Shown: positions 43,502 to 53,300, numbered from the stretch's first letter. The stretch: 64,000 nt of DNA from Aldehydirespirator sp965203575 (GCA_965203575.1 OZ241894.1:2542001-2606000); one strand, 5' to 3'. The notes: generated by a model from the sequence alone, not told the origin. Made by a program: numbers and translations.

Positions 43502-44564
43502 GCTGAATGAGCACGCACTGGACGAAGCCCGCCCCCACCGGCGGCGGACGACGACCGAGGCGCGGCGGCCACCCATGAATGAGCACGCACTGGACGAGGC
43601 CCGCCTCTCCTGCGAGCGGATCATCGACCGCGTAAGCGAGGTCTACGTCGGCGACCGCCTGCTGCTCCAGCGACTGCTGGCGGCGGCGCTGGCGAACGGG
43701 CACGTGCTCCTCGAGGACTATCCCGGCCTGGGGAAGACGCTCCTGGCCAAGGCCTTCGCGCGTGCGATCAGCGGGGAGCGGCGGCGCATCCAGTTCACGC
43801 CCGACCTGCTGCCGTCGGACATCCTCGGGATGAACGTCTGGAACCAGCGGGACGCGACCTTCCGCATGGTGCGAGGGCCGGTGTTCACCAACGTGCTGCT
43901 GGCCGACGAGATCAACCGGGCCCCACCGAAGACCCAGTCCGCCCTCCTCGAGGCCATGGAGGAGCGCCACGTCACCCTCGATGGGCAGAACCTCGGCATC
44001 GAGCCGCCCTTCGTGGTCATCGCGACGCAGAACCCCATCGAACAGGAGGGCACCTACCCCCTGCCGGAAGCCCAGCTCGATCGCTTCCTGCTACGACTGT
44101 CGACCGGGTATCCGGCCAGCGCGGAGATGGAGCGCGACATCCTGCTGCGGCGCATCGAGCACCAGAAGGACGACCCCGCCCCGAATCTGGAACCGGCAGT
44201 CGAGATGAGCCGCTTCGTAGAACTGCAGCAGCTCGTGGAAACCGGCGTCTACACGGACCAGCTCATCCTGGACTACATCACGCAACTGGTCAGGCTCTCG
44301 CGCGAACATCCGCGGGTGGCCGTCGGCGTCAGCCCCAGGGGAGGGCTAGCCCTGCTCAGGGCGGCGCGGGCGCTGGCCCTGATCCACGGCCGGGACTTCG
44401 TGCTGCCCGACGACGTCAAGCTGCTCGCCCCCGACGTGCTCGCTCACCGCATCATCCTGAACATCGAGGACACGCTCGAGGGCATGCGCAGCGAGTCCGT
44501 CGTCAATGAGATGCTGTCGCAGGTGCCCGCGCCCACCGGGATCGGCGAAGCAGCTTCGCAGTGA
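43494..44564 (+). CDS. MoxR-family AAA+ ATPase
   Basis: 356 residues. Walker A DYPGLGKTLLAKAF (~75), Walker B NVLLADEINRAPPKTQSALLEAMEE (132-156), sensor 1 in VIATQNPIEQEGTYPLPEAQLDRF and the arginine-containing lid (SPRGGLALLRAARAL) are all present. MoxR ATPases act as chaperones in assembly or activation of partner complexes, usually encoded with DUF58 and vWA or transglutaminase proteins. The N-terminal block NEHALDEAR is encoded twice, 72 bases apart (43506 and 43578), so ATG 43575 could be an alternative start giving the conventional N-terminus. The DUF58 gene overlaps its stop. Confidence 0.92.
   Translation: MNELNEHALDEARPHRRRTTTEARRPPMNEHALDEARLSCERIIDRVSEVYVGDRLLLQRLLAAALANGHVLLEDYPGLGKTLLAKAFARAISGERRRIQFTPDLLPSDILGMNVWNQRDATFRMVRGPVFTNVLLADEINRAPPKTQSALLEAMEERHVTLDGQNLGIEPPFVVIATQNPIEQEGTYPLPEAQLDRFLLRLSTGYPASAEMERDILLRRIEHQKDDPAPNLEPAVEMSRFVELQQLVETGVYTDQLILDYITQLVRLSREHPRVAVGVSPRGGLALLRAARALALIHGRDFVLPDDVKLLAPDVLAHRIILNIEDTLEGMRSESVVNEMLSQVPAPTGIGEAASQ
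43506..43604 (+). repeat. In-frame duplication of the moxR gene start
   Basis: The DNA for NEHALDEAR occurs at 43506-43532 and again at 43578-43604, with cacccatgaatgag also repeated. It adds about 27 residues of Arg/Thr-rich sequence between two possible ATG starts (43494, 43575). Confidence 0.7.
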
Positions 44565-45889
44565 AGTTCCAGCCGTCCCCGCTGAGCTGGGTCGCCGCCG
44601 CGGTGCTCCTGCTCGTCGCGGGGCTGGTGCTGGGCAACATGGTGCTACTGGCAGGGGCGGTCTTCGTCCTCGTCACCGCCCTGCTCTCCACTGTCCTCGC
44701 TCCGCCGCACGGCGTGGTCGTGACGAGGAGCCTCGACACGGCCACGTGCTGGATCGGCGACACGCTGACAGTGGAGCGGCGCCTCACGGCGAGTGGCGGG
44801 ATCGGTGCCGTCTTCGTGCACGACGAGCTGCCCCCGGAAGCGCAGATCGTGGACGCGAGCAATCTGCGCGTGGTGTGGAAGGGGCCGGGCAGCCATGCCG
44901 CGGACATCTCGTACCAGGTGCGCTTCCCGAAGCGCGGAACGTTCACGCTGGAGGAAACCCGCTGGGAGTCGCGCGCGCCGCTCGGCGTCGGGCGCCGCGC
45001 GTCCGGCTCGTCCGGCGGGCCTATCGAGGTCTCGGTGGTGCCGAGGATTCGCAGCATCGCCCGCCTCAACACGCTGCGCCTGCCGACCAGGGAGGGCCGC
45101 TACGTCGAGAACCTCGCCAGGGTGGGCACGACCTCGGACGAGTTCCGGGAACTGCGGTCCTACCAGCCGGGCGACCCCTTCAACCGCATCAACTGGAAGG
45201 CCAGCGCACGGGGACTCAGGATGGACAACCTCCCGCTGGTCAACGAGATGTACCCGCAGGCGATGACGGGTGCCTGGGTATTCCTGGACATCGCGGACTA
45301 CATGGACGTGGGCCTGCCGCTGTCCAGCCCGCTCGAGCACACCGTCGAGGCGGCGGGCGCCCTCGCGCAGTACTACCTCGTGCGCGGCGCGGCGCTCGGG
45401 GCCTACGCCTACAACAGCTCCGACGGCAGTGGATTGCTGACGCCCGAGTCGGGCAGGAGCCAGTTCCGCAGGCTCGTGCAGATGCTGGCCGGCCTCAGGC
45501 CGGGCCCGCCCCGGGAAGACCTGCTACAGGCGGTGGAGCGGTGCAAGAGCTTCCTTCTGCGCCTGCGCCCCGATGTCTTCGTCATCACGCGCCTCGATGT
45601 CCAGTACGACCGTCCCGGCGAGACGTCCGAGTCGTTGGACCGCTTCCGTTCGGCGATCACCCGTCTCGCGTCCTTCGGCGCTGCCTCCAACCGGAGGAAT
45701 CGCGTGAGCGTGGTGCACGTCGCCCCGCGGGAGTCCCCGGAGACGTCGCCGGGATCGGAGTGGACCGGGTGGGAGGCGCAGGTGATCGCCCGGGAGGTGA
45801 GGGACGGGGGCGCCCGCGTCATCGAGTGGGATCCCGCGCGCGAAGAGTTCGCGGCGGTGTTGTTGCGGCATGCCGAGACCGATCTCTAG
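44561..45889 (+). CDS. DUF58 protein (MoxR partner)
   Basis: 442 residues from GTG 44561. Two N-terminal membrane helices (about 8-50), a beta-rich extracytoplasmic part, and the DUF58 signature SYQPGDPFNRINWKASARG (~207) followed by a vWA-like segment (AWVFLDIADYMDVG). DUF58 proteins pair with MoxR ATPases and membrane transglutaminase-like proteins in a conserved module thought to work in envelope or metal-dependent assembly. It overlaps moxR by 4 bases and the next gene by 20. Confidence 0.9.
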   Translation: MKFQPSPLSWVAAAVLLLVAGLVLGNMVLLAGAVFVLVTALLSTVLAPPHGVVVTRSLDTATCWIGDTLTVERRLTASGGIGAVFVHDELPPEAQIVDASNLRVVWKGPGSHAADISYQVRFPKRGTFTLEETRWESRAPLGVGRRASGSSGGPIEVSVVPRIRSIARLNTLRLPTREGRYVENLARVGTTSDEFRELRSYQPGDPFNRINWKASARGLRMDNLPLVNEMYPQAMTGAWVFLDIADYMDVGLPLSSPLEHTVEAAGALAQYYLVRGAALGAYAYNSSDGSGLLTPESGRSQFRRLVQMLAGLRPGPPREDLLQAVERCKSFLLRLRPDVFVITRLDVQYDRPGETSESLDRFRSAITRLASFGAASNRRNRVSVVHVAPRESPETSPGSEWTGWEAQVIAREVRDGGARVIEWDPAREEFAAVLLRHAETDL

Positions 45890-46541
45890 GCCGGCCCGCC
45901 GCGGTGCAGGCGCGATCTTCGTCGCCGCGGAGTCGCTGGCGTTGTCCGTCCTGCTGCTGCTTGCCGCTTACGTACTCTGGGACACCGATGTGGTGCGAAT
46001 GCAACCCTGGCAGCCGGTGCTGGCGCTCTGCGCGGGCCTGGCGGCTTACTGGACGCTCCAGGCCGTGGGCGGCGACCGCATCGCGTTCTGGCTGCTGGCC
46101 CCTGCGGTCGCGCTGCCTCACGTCGCGCCGGCTTGGTCCCACAACCGTATCGGCTGGCACGAACTGCTCGATTTCCAGGAGGCGCTGGTGGACGACCGTT
46201 CCGTCTACTGGGACCTGGCACTCTTCCTGGTGTCCCTGGTCACCCTGATGACCCTGCACCACATCATCGGGATCAAGGGGCTGAACCGGCAGATGCTGCG
46301 ACAGGGGGTGGAAGCGCGGGAGAGGCGCCTCGTCATGCGGTACGAGGGTCGCCTACTCATCGGGCTGATCGTTGCCGGACTGCTGGCGACCGGTCCGATG
46401 ATCATGATCGCGGGTGCGCTGGCGAGCAGCGAGGGGCTGCCAGGCGGTTCTTCGCTGGCGACAGCGGCGACCGGAGCCGGGGCCGCCGTCCTGCTTGCCT
46501 CGACACTCTGGCTTTGGTTCCGGGGTCTCCGAGGCTCCTAG
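45870..46541 (+). CDS. Small multi-pass membrane protein of the MoxR locus
   Basis: 223 residues with about five hydrophobic segments (SLALSVLLLLAAYVL, VLALCAGLAAYWTL, LALFLVSLVTLMTLHHIIGI, LLIGLIVAGLLATGPMIMIA, AAVLLASTLWLW). No known domain. The start at 45870 lies inside the end of the DUF58 gene, implying translational coupling. Probably an accessory membrane subunit of the same module; function unknown. Confidence 0.65.
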   Translation: MPRPISRPARRGAGAIFVAAESLALSVLLLLAAYVLWDTDVVRMQPWQPVLALCAGLAAYWTLQAVGGDRIAFWLLAPAVALPHVAPAWSHNRIGWHELLDFQEALVDDRSVYWDLALFLVSLVTLMTLHHIIGIKGLNRQMLRQGVEARERRLVMRYEGRLLIGLIVAGLLATGPMIMIAGALASSEGLPGGSSLATAATGAGAAVLLASTLWLWFRGLRGS

Positions 46542-46572
46542 TAAATTGTCAACCAACCATAGGAGGTACACG

Positions 46573-49329
46573 ATGAGAAGCAGCGCGAAACGGGGCGCGG
46601 CGGCGGTCGGAGCCGTCCTGTTGGTCGCCTCGCTGCTCGGCCTCAGCGGCCAGGCGGCGGGCCAGACCGTCGCGGGCCAGACCGTCGCCAAGACCTTCGA
46701 CGTCTACTTGTCGATGTCGCGGATATCGCTGACCGAACGGGCCGGTTCCACGGACATCACGGTGACCGCCACCCTGCGGGAGGCCTCCGCCGCGGAGACC
46801 AGGGTCAGGCTGGCCCTGCTGGACGGTCCCGTGCTCACGCCGGGCGTCGCCGGCGTCGCCACCGTCGGCGCCGACTATGCCACGACCTTCGACGGCGACG
46901 TCATCACCATCCCGGCCGGGAGCCTCAGCGGCGAGGCCACTTTCGCCGTCGACCCGGTCTATGACACCGCCGTCGAGGGCGACGAGGCCATCGTGGTGGG
47001 CGGCAGCGCCGACTCCGGCGGCAGCACGGGCTCGGTGGCCCCCGTCGACCTGATCGTCGAGGACGGCCCCTACCTCTCCTTCCCCAAGCACATCCACGGC
47101 GGCAACCTCTACCGGGAACCGTCGCCGGACGGGACCGCCAGGGGGTGGCACAAGCGCGGCTACATCTACGGCGCGGTGCTCTATCCGGGCCAGCCGGTGT
47201 CGGTGGCCGTGGAGGAGGCGACCGGCAAGTCCAGCCCCGACGCCACGGTCACCTACGAGCTGACCGGCACGGAACCCGGCCGCGACCCCCTGCGGCTGGC
47301 CTTCGACCCGGCGACCCGGGAGCTGTCCGGGACCGTCCCGGCCGCCGCGGCCGTCCCGGCCTCGGGGCTCGTCACCCGCTACACGATCACCGCCACCGAC
47401 AGCGCCGGCCACACGGCGACCACCCTGGTGAGCGTCGCGGTGGTCAACGACGTCTGCGGCCCGACCGTCGCGTCCTGGTTCCATCCTGCTGACGAGCCCC
47501 CGGAGGAGCTGGTCCAGGACTGCAACCTCCTGATGGCGTCCAAGGACACCCTGCGCGGGACCGGGCGCTTGAACTGGTCGACCGGCACTCCCATCGGCTC
47601 CTGGGACGGGCTGAGCCAGGATCTGAGCTGGGACCCCGACAACCACCACATCACCGAGATCGACCTCCGGCTCGCCGGGCTGGACGGCTCGATCCCGCCG
47701 CTGCTGGGCCACCTGCGCAGCCCGCACCTGTCGGACCTCGTCCTCGGGGGCGACTACCGGCCGAGGACCCCGTTCCTCGAGAACAGGCTGACGGGCACGA
47801 TCCCGCCCGAGCTGGGCCTGCTCGTGCATCTGAGGGTCCTGGCCCTGTCGTACAACCACCTCACCGGCCCGATTCCCAGGGAGCTGGCCAACAACGGCCT
47901 GCTGCGGTCCCTGTACGTGCACGACACCGACGCCGCCGGCGCGGGCGTGTCGGGCCCGATCCCGCCGGAGCTCGCCGACCTGCCCATGGTGAACCTGTCC
48001 ATCAGCGGCAACCGGGGCGTCGACGGCCACATCCCCTGGCAGCTGGGCAAGAACTCCAGCTCGGGCAGCCACCCCGGCCTGCAGGTCCTGAACCTGTACG
48101 GCAACAGCCTCGAGGGCGCCATCCCGTGGCAGCTGGGCCGCTTCGACAAGATCCAGCAGATGGCGCTGAACGACAACCGGCTCACCGGCGCCGTCCCGTG
48201 GCAGTTGGGCGGCCTGGGCCGCGGGGAGGCCGACCTGCAGCGCAGAGTCGTGCGCCTGTACCTGCACCTCAACCAGCTGACCGGCGCCGTGCCGCCCCAT
48301 CTGGGCGACATCGCCAACCTGCACACGCTGGTGCTGTCGGAGAACCAGCTGACCGGCACGATCCCCCCCGATCTGGGGAAGCTGTCGAAGCTGGAGAATC
48401 TCCTGCTGCGCGACAACCGGCTGCGGGGGGCCATACCGGCCGAGTTGGCGGAGCTGGCGGAGCTTCGAGTCCTGGCGATGCAGGGCAACCGGCTCACCGG
48501 CGGCCTGCCGTCGGAGCTGGGCGGTCTGAGCGAGCTGATCGAGGTGACCCTCGACCGGAACCAGCTGTCCGGGAGGATTCCGGCCTCGTTGGGCCGGTTG
48601 ACCAATCTGCGGGTGCTGTCGCTGTCGTGCAACGCCCTGAGCGAAACGGTGCCCGCCGCCGTCGTCGCGATCGAGGCGCTGACCGAGCTGCACCTGCAGG
48701 GCAATGCCGGGCTGGCCCTGTCGGCCGACGAGCTGCCCGGGCGCGCCGGTCTGACGCTGACGCGCCGCGGCCCGTGCCAGGGGGAGGACTTCGTCGACGT
48801 CGATCCCGGCAGTGTCCATGCGGCGTCGATCGATGCTCTGTGGGAGGCTGGGATCACGGTCGGCTGCGGGTCCGAGCCGTTGCGGTACTGTCCGGAGGAT
48901 CCGGTGACGCGCGCTCAGATGGCGACTTTCTTGCGGCGGGCACTGGACCTGCCCGGGGCTGTGCCCGCGGGCTTCGTCGACGTGGATGCCGGCAGTGTTC
49001 ATGCGGCGTCGATCGATGCTCTCCGGAAGGCTGGGATCACGGTCGGCTGCGGGTCCGAGCCGTTGCGGTACTGTCCGGAGGATCCGGTGACGCGCGCTCA
49101 GATGGCGACGTTCTTGCGGCGGGCCCTGGACCTGCCCGGGGCTGTGCCCGCGGGCTTCGTCGACGTGGATGCCGGCAGTGTTCATGCGGCGTCGATCGAT
49201 GCTCTCCGGAAGGCTGGGATCACGGTCGGCTGCGGGTCCGAGCCGTTGCGGTACTGTCCGGAGGATCCGGTGACGCGCGCTCAGATGGCGTCGTTCTTGC
49301 GGCGGGCCCTGGACCTGCCCGCCGACTGA
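46573..49329 (+). CDS. Secreted LRR protein with Calx-beta-like, Ig-like and three SLH domains
   Basis: 918 residues from ATG 46573 (aggagg 12 bases upstream). A cleavable signal peptide (residues 1-30) precedes a Calx-beta-like domain (~40-155), a cadherin/Ig-like domain (~190-290, VTRYTITATDSAGHTATT) and about 15 LRRs (~350-730; LTGTIPPELGLL). Three C-terminal 61-residue SLH-type repeats follow (~738-918; FVDVDAGSVHAASIDAL, AGITVGCG, CPEDPVTRAQMATFLRRAL). SLH repeats anchor proteins to the cell wall. Their two Cys per repeat suggest disulfides. It ends the locus and is likely its surface-exposed component. Confidence 0.82.
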   Translation: MRSSAKRGAAAVGAVLLVASLLGLSGQAAGQTVAGQTVAKTFDVYLSMSRISLTERAGSTDITVTATLREASAAETRVRLALLDGPVLTPGVAGVATVGADYATTFDGDVITIPAGSLSGEATFAVDPVYDTAVEGDEAIVVGGSADSGGSTGSVAPVDLIVEDGPYLSFPKHIHGGNLYREPSPDGTARGWHKRGYIYGAVLYPGQPVSVAVEEATGKSSPDATVTYELTGTEPGRDPLRLAFDPATRELSGTVPAAAAVPASGLVTRYTITATDSAGHTATTLVSVAVVNDVCGPTVASWFHPADEPPEELVQDCNLLMASKDTLRGTGRLNWSTGTPIGSWDGLSQDLSWDPDNHHITEIDLRLAGLDGSIPPLLGHLRSPHLSDLVLGGDYRPRTPFLENRLTGTIPPELGLLVHLRVLALSYNHLTGPIPRELANNGLLRSLYVHDTDAAGAGVSGPIPPELADLPMVNLSISGNRGVDGHIPWQLGKNSSSGSHPGLQVLNLYGNSLEGAIPWQLGRFDKIQQMALNDNRLTGAVPWQLGGLGRGEADLQRRVVRLYLHLNQLTGAVPPHLGDIANLHTLVLSENQLTGTIPPDLGKLSKLENLLLRDNRLRGAIPAELAELAELRVLAMQGNRLTGGLPSELGGLSELIEVTLDRNQLSGRIPASLGRLTNLRVLSLSCNALSETVPAAVVAIEALTELHLQGNAGLALSADELPGRAGLTLTRRGPCQGEDFVDVDPGSVHAASIDALWEAGITVGCGSEPLRYCPEDPVTRAQMATFLRRALDLPGAVPAGFVDVDAGSVHAASIDALRKAGITVGCGSEPLRYCPEDPVTRAQMATFLRRALDLPGAVPAGFVDVDAGSVHAASIDALRKAGITVGCGSEPLRYCPEDPVTRAQMASFLRRALDLPAD
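48778..49326 (+). repeat. Three tandem 183-bp SLH-coding repeats
   Basis: Units beginning near 48778, 48961 and 49144 are spaced 183 bases (61 codons). The second and third are nearly identical at the DNA level, the first slightly diverged (GSVHAASIDALWEAG versus ALRKAG). Such arrays can expand or contract by recombination. Confidence 0.85.
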
Positions 49330-49352
49330 CCGCGACCAGCCCCACCGCACCG

Positions 49353-49733
49353 TCACACGCGCCGCCTTAACATGACCCCCGGAACCTGCGCCCCCAAGCC
49401 GCTATTACACCAAACCTGGGACGCCACCTCCGTCAGGATCCCGCAGTTGTGGTCGAAACCCGCCGCGATGGCGCTGAACGTTCCGCTCGGGGGGTCGGCC
49501 TCGCCATCTTGGTTGTTGCCCCAGCAATCGGCCGTACCGTCGATTCGCAGTCCGCAGGTGTGGCCGAAGCCCGCAGCGACCGCCGTGAACTCTCCGTCGG
49601 GTGCGTCGGCTTGTCCAAAGAAGTTCCAGCCCCGGCATCTTGCCGTCTGGTCGAGCGCCAGTCCGCAGGGGTGCCCGCCGCCGATTGCGATGGCGTGGAA
49701 CTGCCCAGGCAGCGCTTCAAGCTGGGGATCCGG
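49353..49733 (-). pseudogene. RCC1-like repeat fragment, including right copy of the direct repeat
   Basis: On the minus strand, immediately after the TAG (49734-49736) of the PPC segment and in the same frame, codons continue with about 2.5 RCC1-like repeats (FHAIAIGGGHPCGLALDQTA, FTAVAAGFGHTCGLRIDGTA, CWGNNQDGEADPPSGTF). They run into the direct repeat (49373-49428) and stop at 49353. There is no start codon with a ribosome site. It is a stranded piece of an RCC1 gene, or the downstream part of the neighbouring gene cut off by a stop. Confidence 0.65.
49373..49428 (+). repeat. Direct repeat, right copy (partner at 28317-28370)
   Basis: 56 bases nearly identical to 28317-28370 and in the same orientation, located 44 bases after the LRR-SLH stop. 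With its partner it brackets the 21-kb surface locus. Confidence 0.75.
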
Positions 49734-50360
49734 CTAGGGCCCGGTCGAGGGTTGGCGGGTCACCGTGAGCGTGTAGGTGCCGGTCTCCCACCAGGAGGCC
49801 GCCGCGACGTAGACGCTCTCCGACGCAGGCGCCGTCCAAACGATGCGCGAGGCCAGCGAGTCCCCGTGGTCGTCGTTGAACTCCAGCAGGCTCCCCTTCC
49901 CGTCGTAGAGGGTCGCAGTCGAGTCCCAGAAGTCGTCCGGCGCCACGTCGATCTGGTAGGCCTCGCCCCGTTCGGCATCGAACAAGAAGAAGTCGATGTC
50001 GCCGGGGTAGTCCATGGTGGCCGCGACGGCCTCGCCCACCCCGACCGGCGTGGCATCCTCCAACCGGTCGGCATGGTCGTCAGGGAAGGCGTCGTCGCCG
50101 GCGAAGGCACTCAGGGCATCAAGGATCAGGTCTGGAAGGCACTGCAGCAGGCCCAATGTCACCCGGTCGGCGGCCTGGTCGTAGGTCCCCCCGGAGCCGC
50201 TCGCCGACCAGAGCTCGCGCCAGTCCGTGTCGGCGGCCAGTTCGCGAAGGCAGGTCATCTCCTGCTCGCTCAGATCGTCCGGATCGGTGACCATCTCCGA
50301 CAGGACTTCCTGGACGAAGAGGTCGGGGACGCATTCGAACGCGCCCGTTGTCATCCGCAC
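49734..50360 (-). CDS. Detached C-terminal part of the RCC1 protein with PPC domain
   Basis: An open frame of about 208 residues that extends upstream, without a stop, to about 50440 where it meets the RCC1 gene in another frame. It has a short helical repeat (DTDWREL and TDPDDLSEQEMTCLRELAA) and then a bacterial pre-peptidase C-terminal (PPC) domain (DIDFFLFDAERGEAYQIDVA; ESVYVAAASWWETGTYTLTV). PPC domains end secreted proteins. No credible independent start or signal peptide is seen. It is best read as the original C-terminus of the RCC1 protein displaced by a frameshift. Confidence 0.6.
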   Translation of the reverse strand: MRMTTGAFECVPDLFVQEVLSEMVTDPDDLSEQEMTCLRELAADTDWRELWSASGSGGTYDQAADRVTLGLLQCLPDLILDALSAFAGDDAFPDDHADRLEDATPVGVGEAVAATMDYPGDIDFFLFDAERGEAYQIDVAPDDFWDSTATLYDGKGSLLEFNDDHGDSLASRIVWTAPASESVYVAAASWWETGTYTLTVTRQPSTGP

Positions 50361-53300
50361 GACGGTCTGGTCGTCCTGGGTCTCCCCGGCGTAGCTCGCC
50401 GACGAGATCTCGCGCCAGTCCGTGTCGGTGGCCGGGGACCGCGGTCTGGCCGTATGACTTGTCCCCCCAGCACAGGACTTCGCTGTCGGGTCGCAGCCCG
50501 CAAGTGAAGTCCCATCCCCCGGCTATGACGCCGCCGCCGTCCAGCGGCGGGTTCAGTGCCGCGGGCTGGGGCTCGGCGGGATCGGGTTCGGGTTCTCCCC
50601 CGGGTTGCGGCCCGGGGTCGGACTTGCCGGACGGCAGGCGCGCCCCCCAGCAGGTGACGGTGTTGTCGGCGCGCAGCCCGCAGGTGTGGTAGGTGCTGGC
50701 GGCGATCGAGATGAACTCGTCCGGCGGCGGGTCGGCCTGGCCGAAGTCGTTGTCGCCCCAGCATTCGGCCGTGCCGTCGCCACGAAGCCCGCAGGTGTGC
50801 GATCCCGCTGCGGCGATGGCGGCGAACGATTCTCTGGGGGCGTTCAGCTGGCCGTGCTGGTTCCGGCCCCAGCAGGCCGCGGTGCCGTCGACGCGGAGCG
50901 CGCAGGCATGGTCGGGGCCCGCGGTCACAGAGGTGAACGGACCCTCGGGGACGCCGCTCACCGGCCAGCCGGTACCTTCCCAGCACATGACGGTGCCATC
51001 AGCGCGGAGTCCGCAGAGGTTCTCGCCTCGCAGAGAGACCGCCCTGAACCGGGCGTCGGGCGATTCCGAGTTGTCGAAGTTGTCTCCCCAGCACGCCAGC
51101 GTGTTGTCGGTCCGCAGCCCGCAGGCTCGGGGGCTGCCGGCCACTATCTCGGTGAAGGCGTCGTCGGGCGGCTCCACCCAGCCCGTGTGGCCCCAGCACT
51201 CGACGCTGCCCCCCGCCCGCAGCCCGCACGACTGAGCGTCGTCGACGGCCATGGCGGTGAACTCCCCGGCCGGCGCGTCGGTTTGGCCGTATTCGTTGCT
51301 GCCCCAGCAGGCGATGGCACGGTCCACGCCGAGTGCGCAGCTGTGGTCCCCGCCGACGGCGACCGAGGTGAAGCGTCCCGTGGGAGCGTCGGCCTGGCCG
51401 TATGTATTGTTGCCCCAGCAGGCCACGGTGCCGTCCACCCGCAGCCCGCAGTTGTGCAAGGGGCCGGTGGACACCGACAGGAACCTGCCCTCCACAGAGT
51501 CGGCCTGCCCCTCGTACGGGCCACCCCAGCAGACCGCGGACCCGTCGATGCGCAGCCCGCAGCTGTGCGCCCTGCCGGCCGTGACGGCGGCGAACCGCCC
51601 CGTGGGAGCGTCGGCCTGGCCGCTGCCGTTGCCGCCCCAGCACACGATGGAATCGTCGGCTCGCAGACCGCAGGTGTGCCATGAGCCCGCGCTCACGGCC
51701 TGGAACTCTCCATCGGGGGCGTTGGCCTGACCGGATCCGTTGCCTCCCCAGCAGCGCACGGTCCGATCGGTGCCCAGTGCGCATGTATGGCTCCACCCCG
51801 CGGTCGCCGCGGTGAAGGCCATTTCGGGGGCGTCGGTGCTGCCGTGCCAGTTGGTTCCCCAGCACTCCGGCGTGCCGTCGGCTCGCAGACCGCACACGTG
51901 GACGTGCCCGGCCGCGACGGCGATGAACTCTCCCACGGCCTCCCCCGAGAAGTCGCCGCCGCTGCAGACGATGGCACGGTCCACCCGCAGCCCGCACGTC
52001 CGGTTGCCGGTGGCCGACACGGCCACGAACCGCCCGTCGGTGGCTGACAGAGTGTTGGCGAAGATGTCGCCGCCCCAGCACTCGATGGAGCGGTCGGCCC
52101 GCAGCCCGCAGGTGTGGGTGTCGCCGGTCGTGACCGCGGTGAACTCGCCCGGCGGCGGGCTCGCCTGGCCGTGGCTGTTGCGGCCCCAGCACTCGACGGT
52201 GCTGTCGGCCCGCAGCGCGCAGGTGTGCCCGTCACCGGCCGAGATCAGCTCGGCTGCCGGCGACGGTTCGCTCGCATCGGGCGCCGCGCTCGAGCCGTCT
52301 CCGCCGATGACGAGGCTGCCCCAGCATTCGACGGTGCTGTCGGTGTGCAGCCCGCAGGTGTGGTTCTCGCCGACGGTGACGGCCGTGAACTGTCCGGCGG
52401 GCGGGCTCGCCTGGCCGTGGTCGTTGCGGCCCCAGCATTCGACGGTGCCTCCCGGCCGCAGCCCGCAGGTGTGGTCGCCGCCGGCGTCGATGCCGGTGAG
52501 GCGGCCCGCGGGCGCGTCCCCCTGCCCGTGGGGGAGGCTCCCTATTCCCCAACAGTTGACCCCGCTGTCGCCGGACAGCGTGCCCAGCGACTCGGTGGGC
52601 CCCGGAACGGTGGACGAGAGGGTCAGGGACCCGCTGTCGCCGGGCAGCGCGACCGCGCACACGTGCATGTTCCCGGCGGTCAGGCCGGCGTAGGGCCCGC
52701 CGTAGCTCCCGCTGCCGTGGGGACCCCAGCACACGACGGACGCGTCGTCCTTGAGGGCGCAGGTCTGGGCAGAGCCGGCGGCTACCGACTGGAACCGTCC
52801 GTAGGGCTTGTATGCGGAACCGATGAAGTGCTCGCCCCAGCAGTCGACCACACGGTCGGCCCGGATGCCGCAGGCGTAGGCGGGGGCCACGCTGAGCGAT
52901 CTGAACTCTCCTTGGGGCGGGTCGGCCTGGCCGTGGCCGTTGCGTCCCCAGCATTCCACGGTGTTGTCGGCCCGCAGCCCGCAGGTCGTCGCGCCGCCTG
53001 CGCTCAACCGGGTGAATGTCCCGTCGGGCGGATCGGATTGCCCGTGTTCGTTGCGTCCCCAGCAGCCGGCGCGGTTGTCGGCCCGCAGCCCGCAGGTGTG
53101 CCCGTGACCGGCCGAGACCGCCAGCCAGGCGCCGGCCGCGGACTCCACGACCAGGCTCTCGCCGGTCGCCTCAGCGGGGGCGGCCAGACCGGCGGGTCCG
53201 AAGGGTCCGTCGGGGAACGAGCCGCCCCAGCACTGCACCGTCTTGTCGGTGCGGATCCCGCATGTGTGCGCCGACCCGGCCGCGACCACCGAGAATGCTC

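Noticed and set aside
50119..50440. Arg-rich C-terminal ~107 residues of the RCC1 ORF as a real domain
   Set aside because: Composition is typical of an out-of-frame reading, and the shifted frame holds a PPC domain over the same bases.
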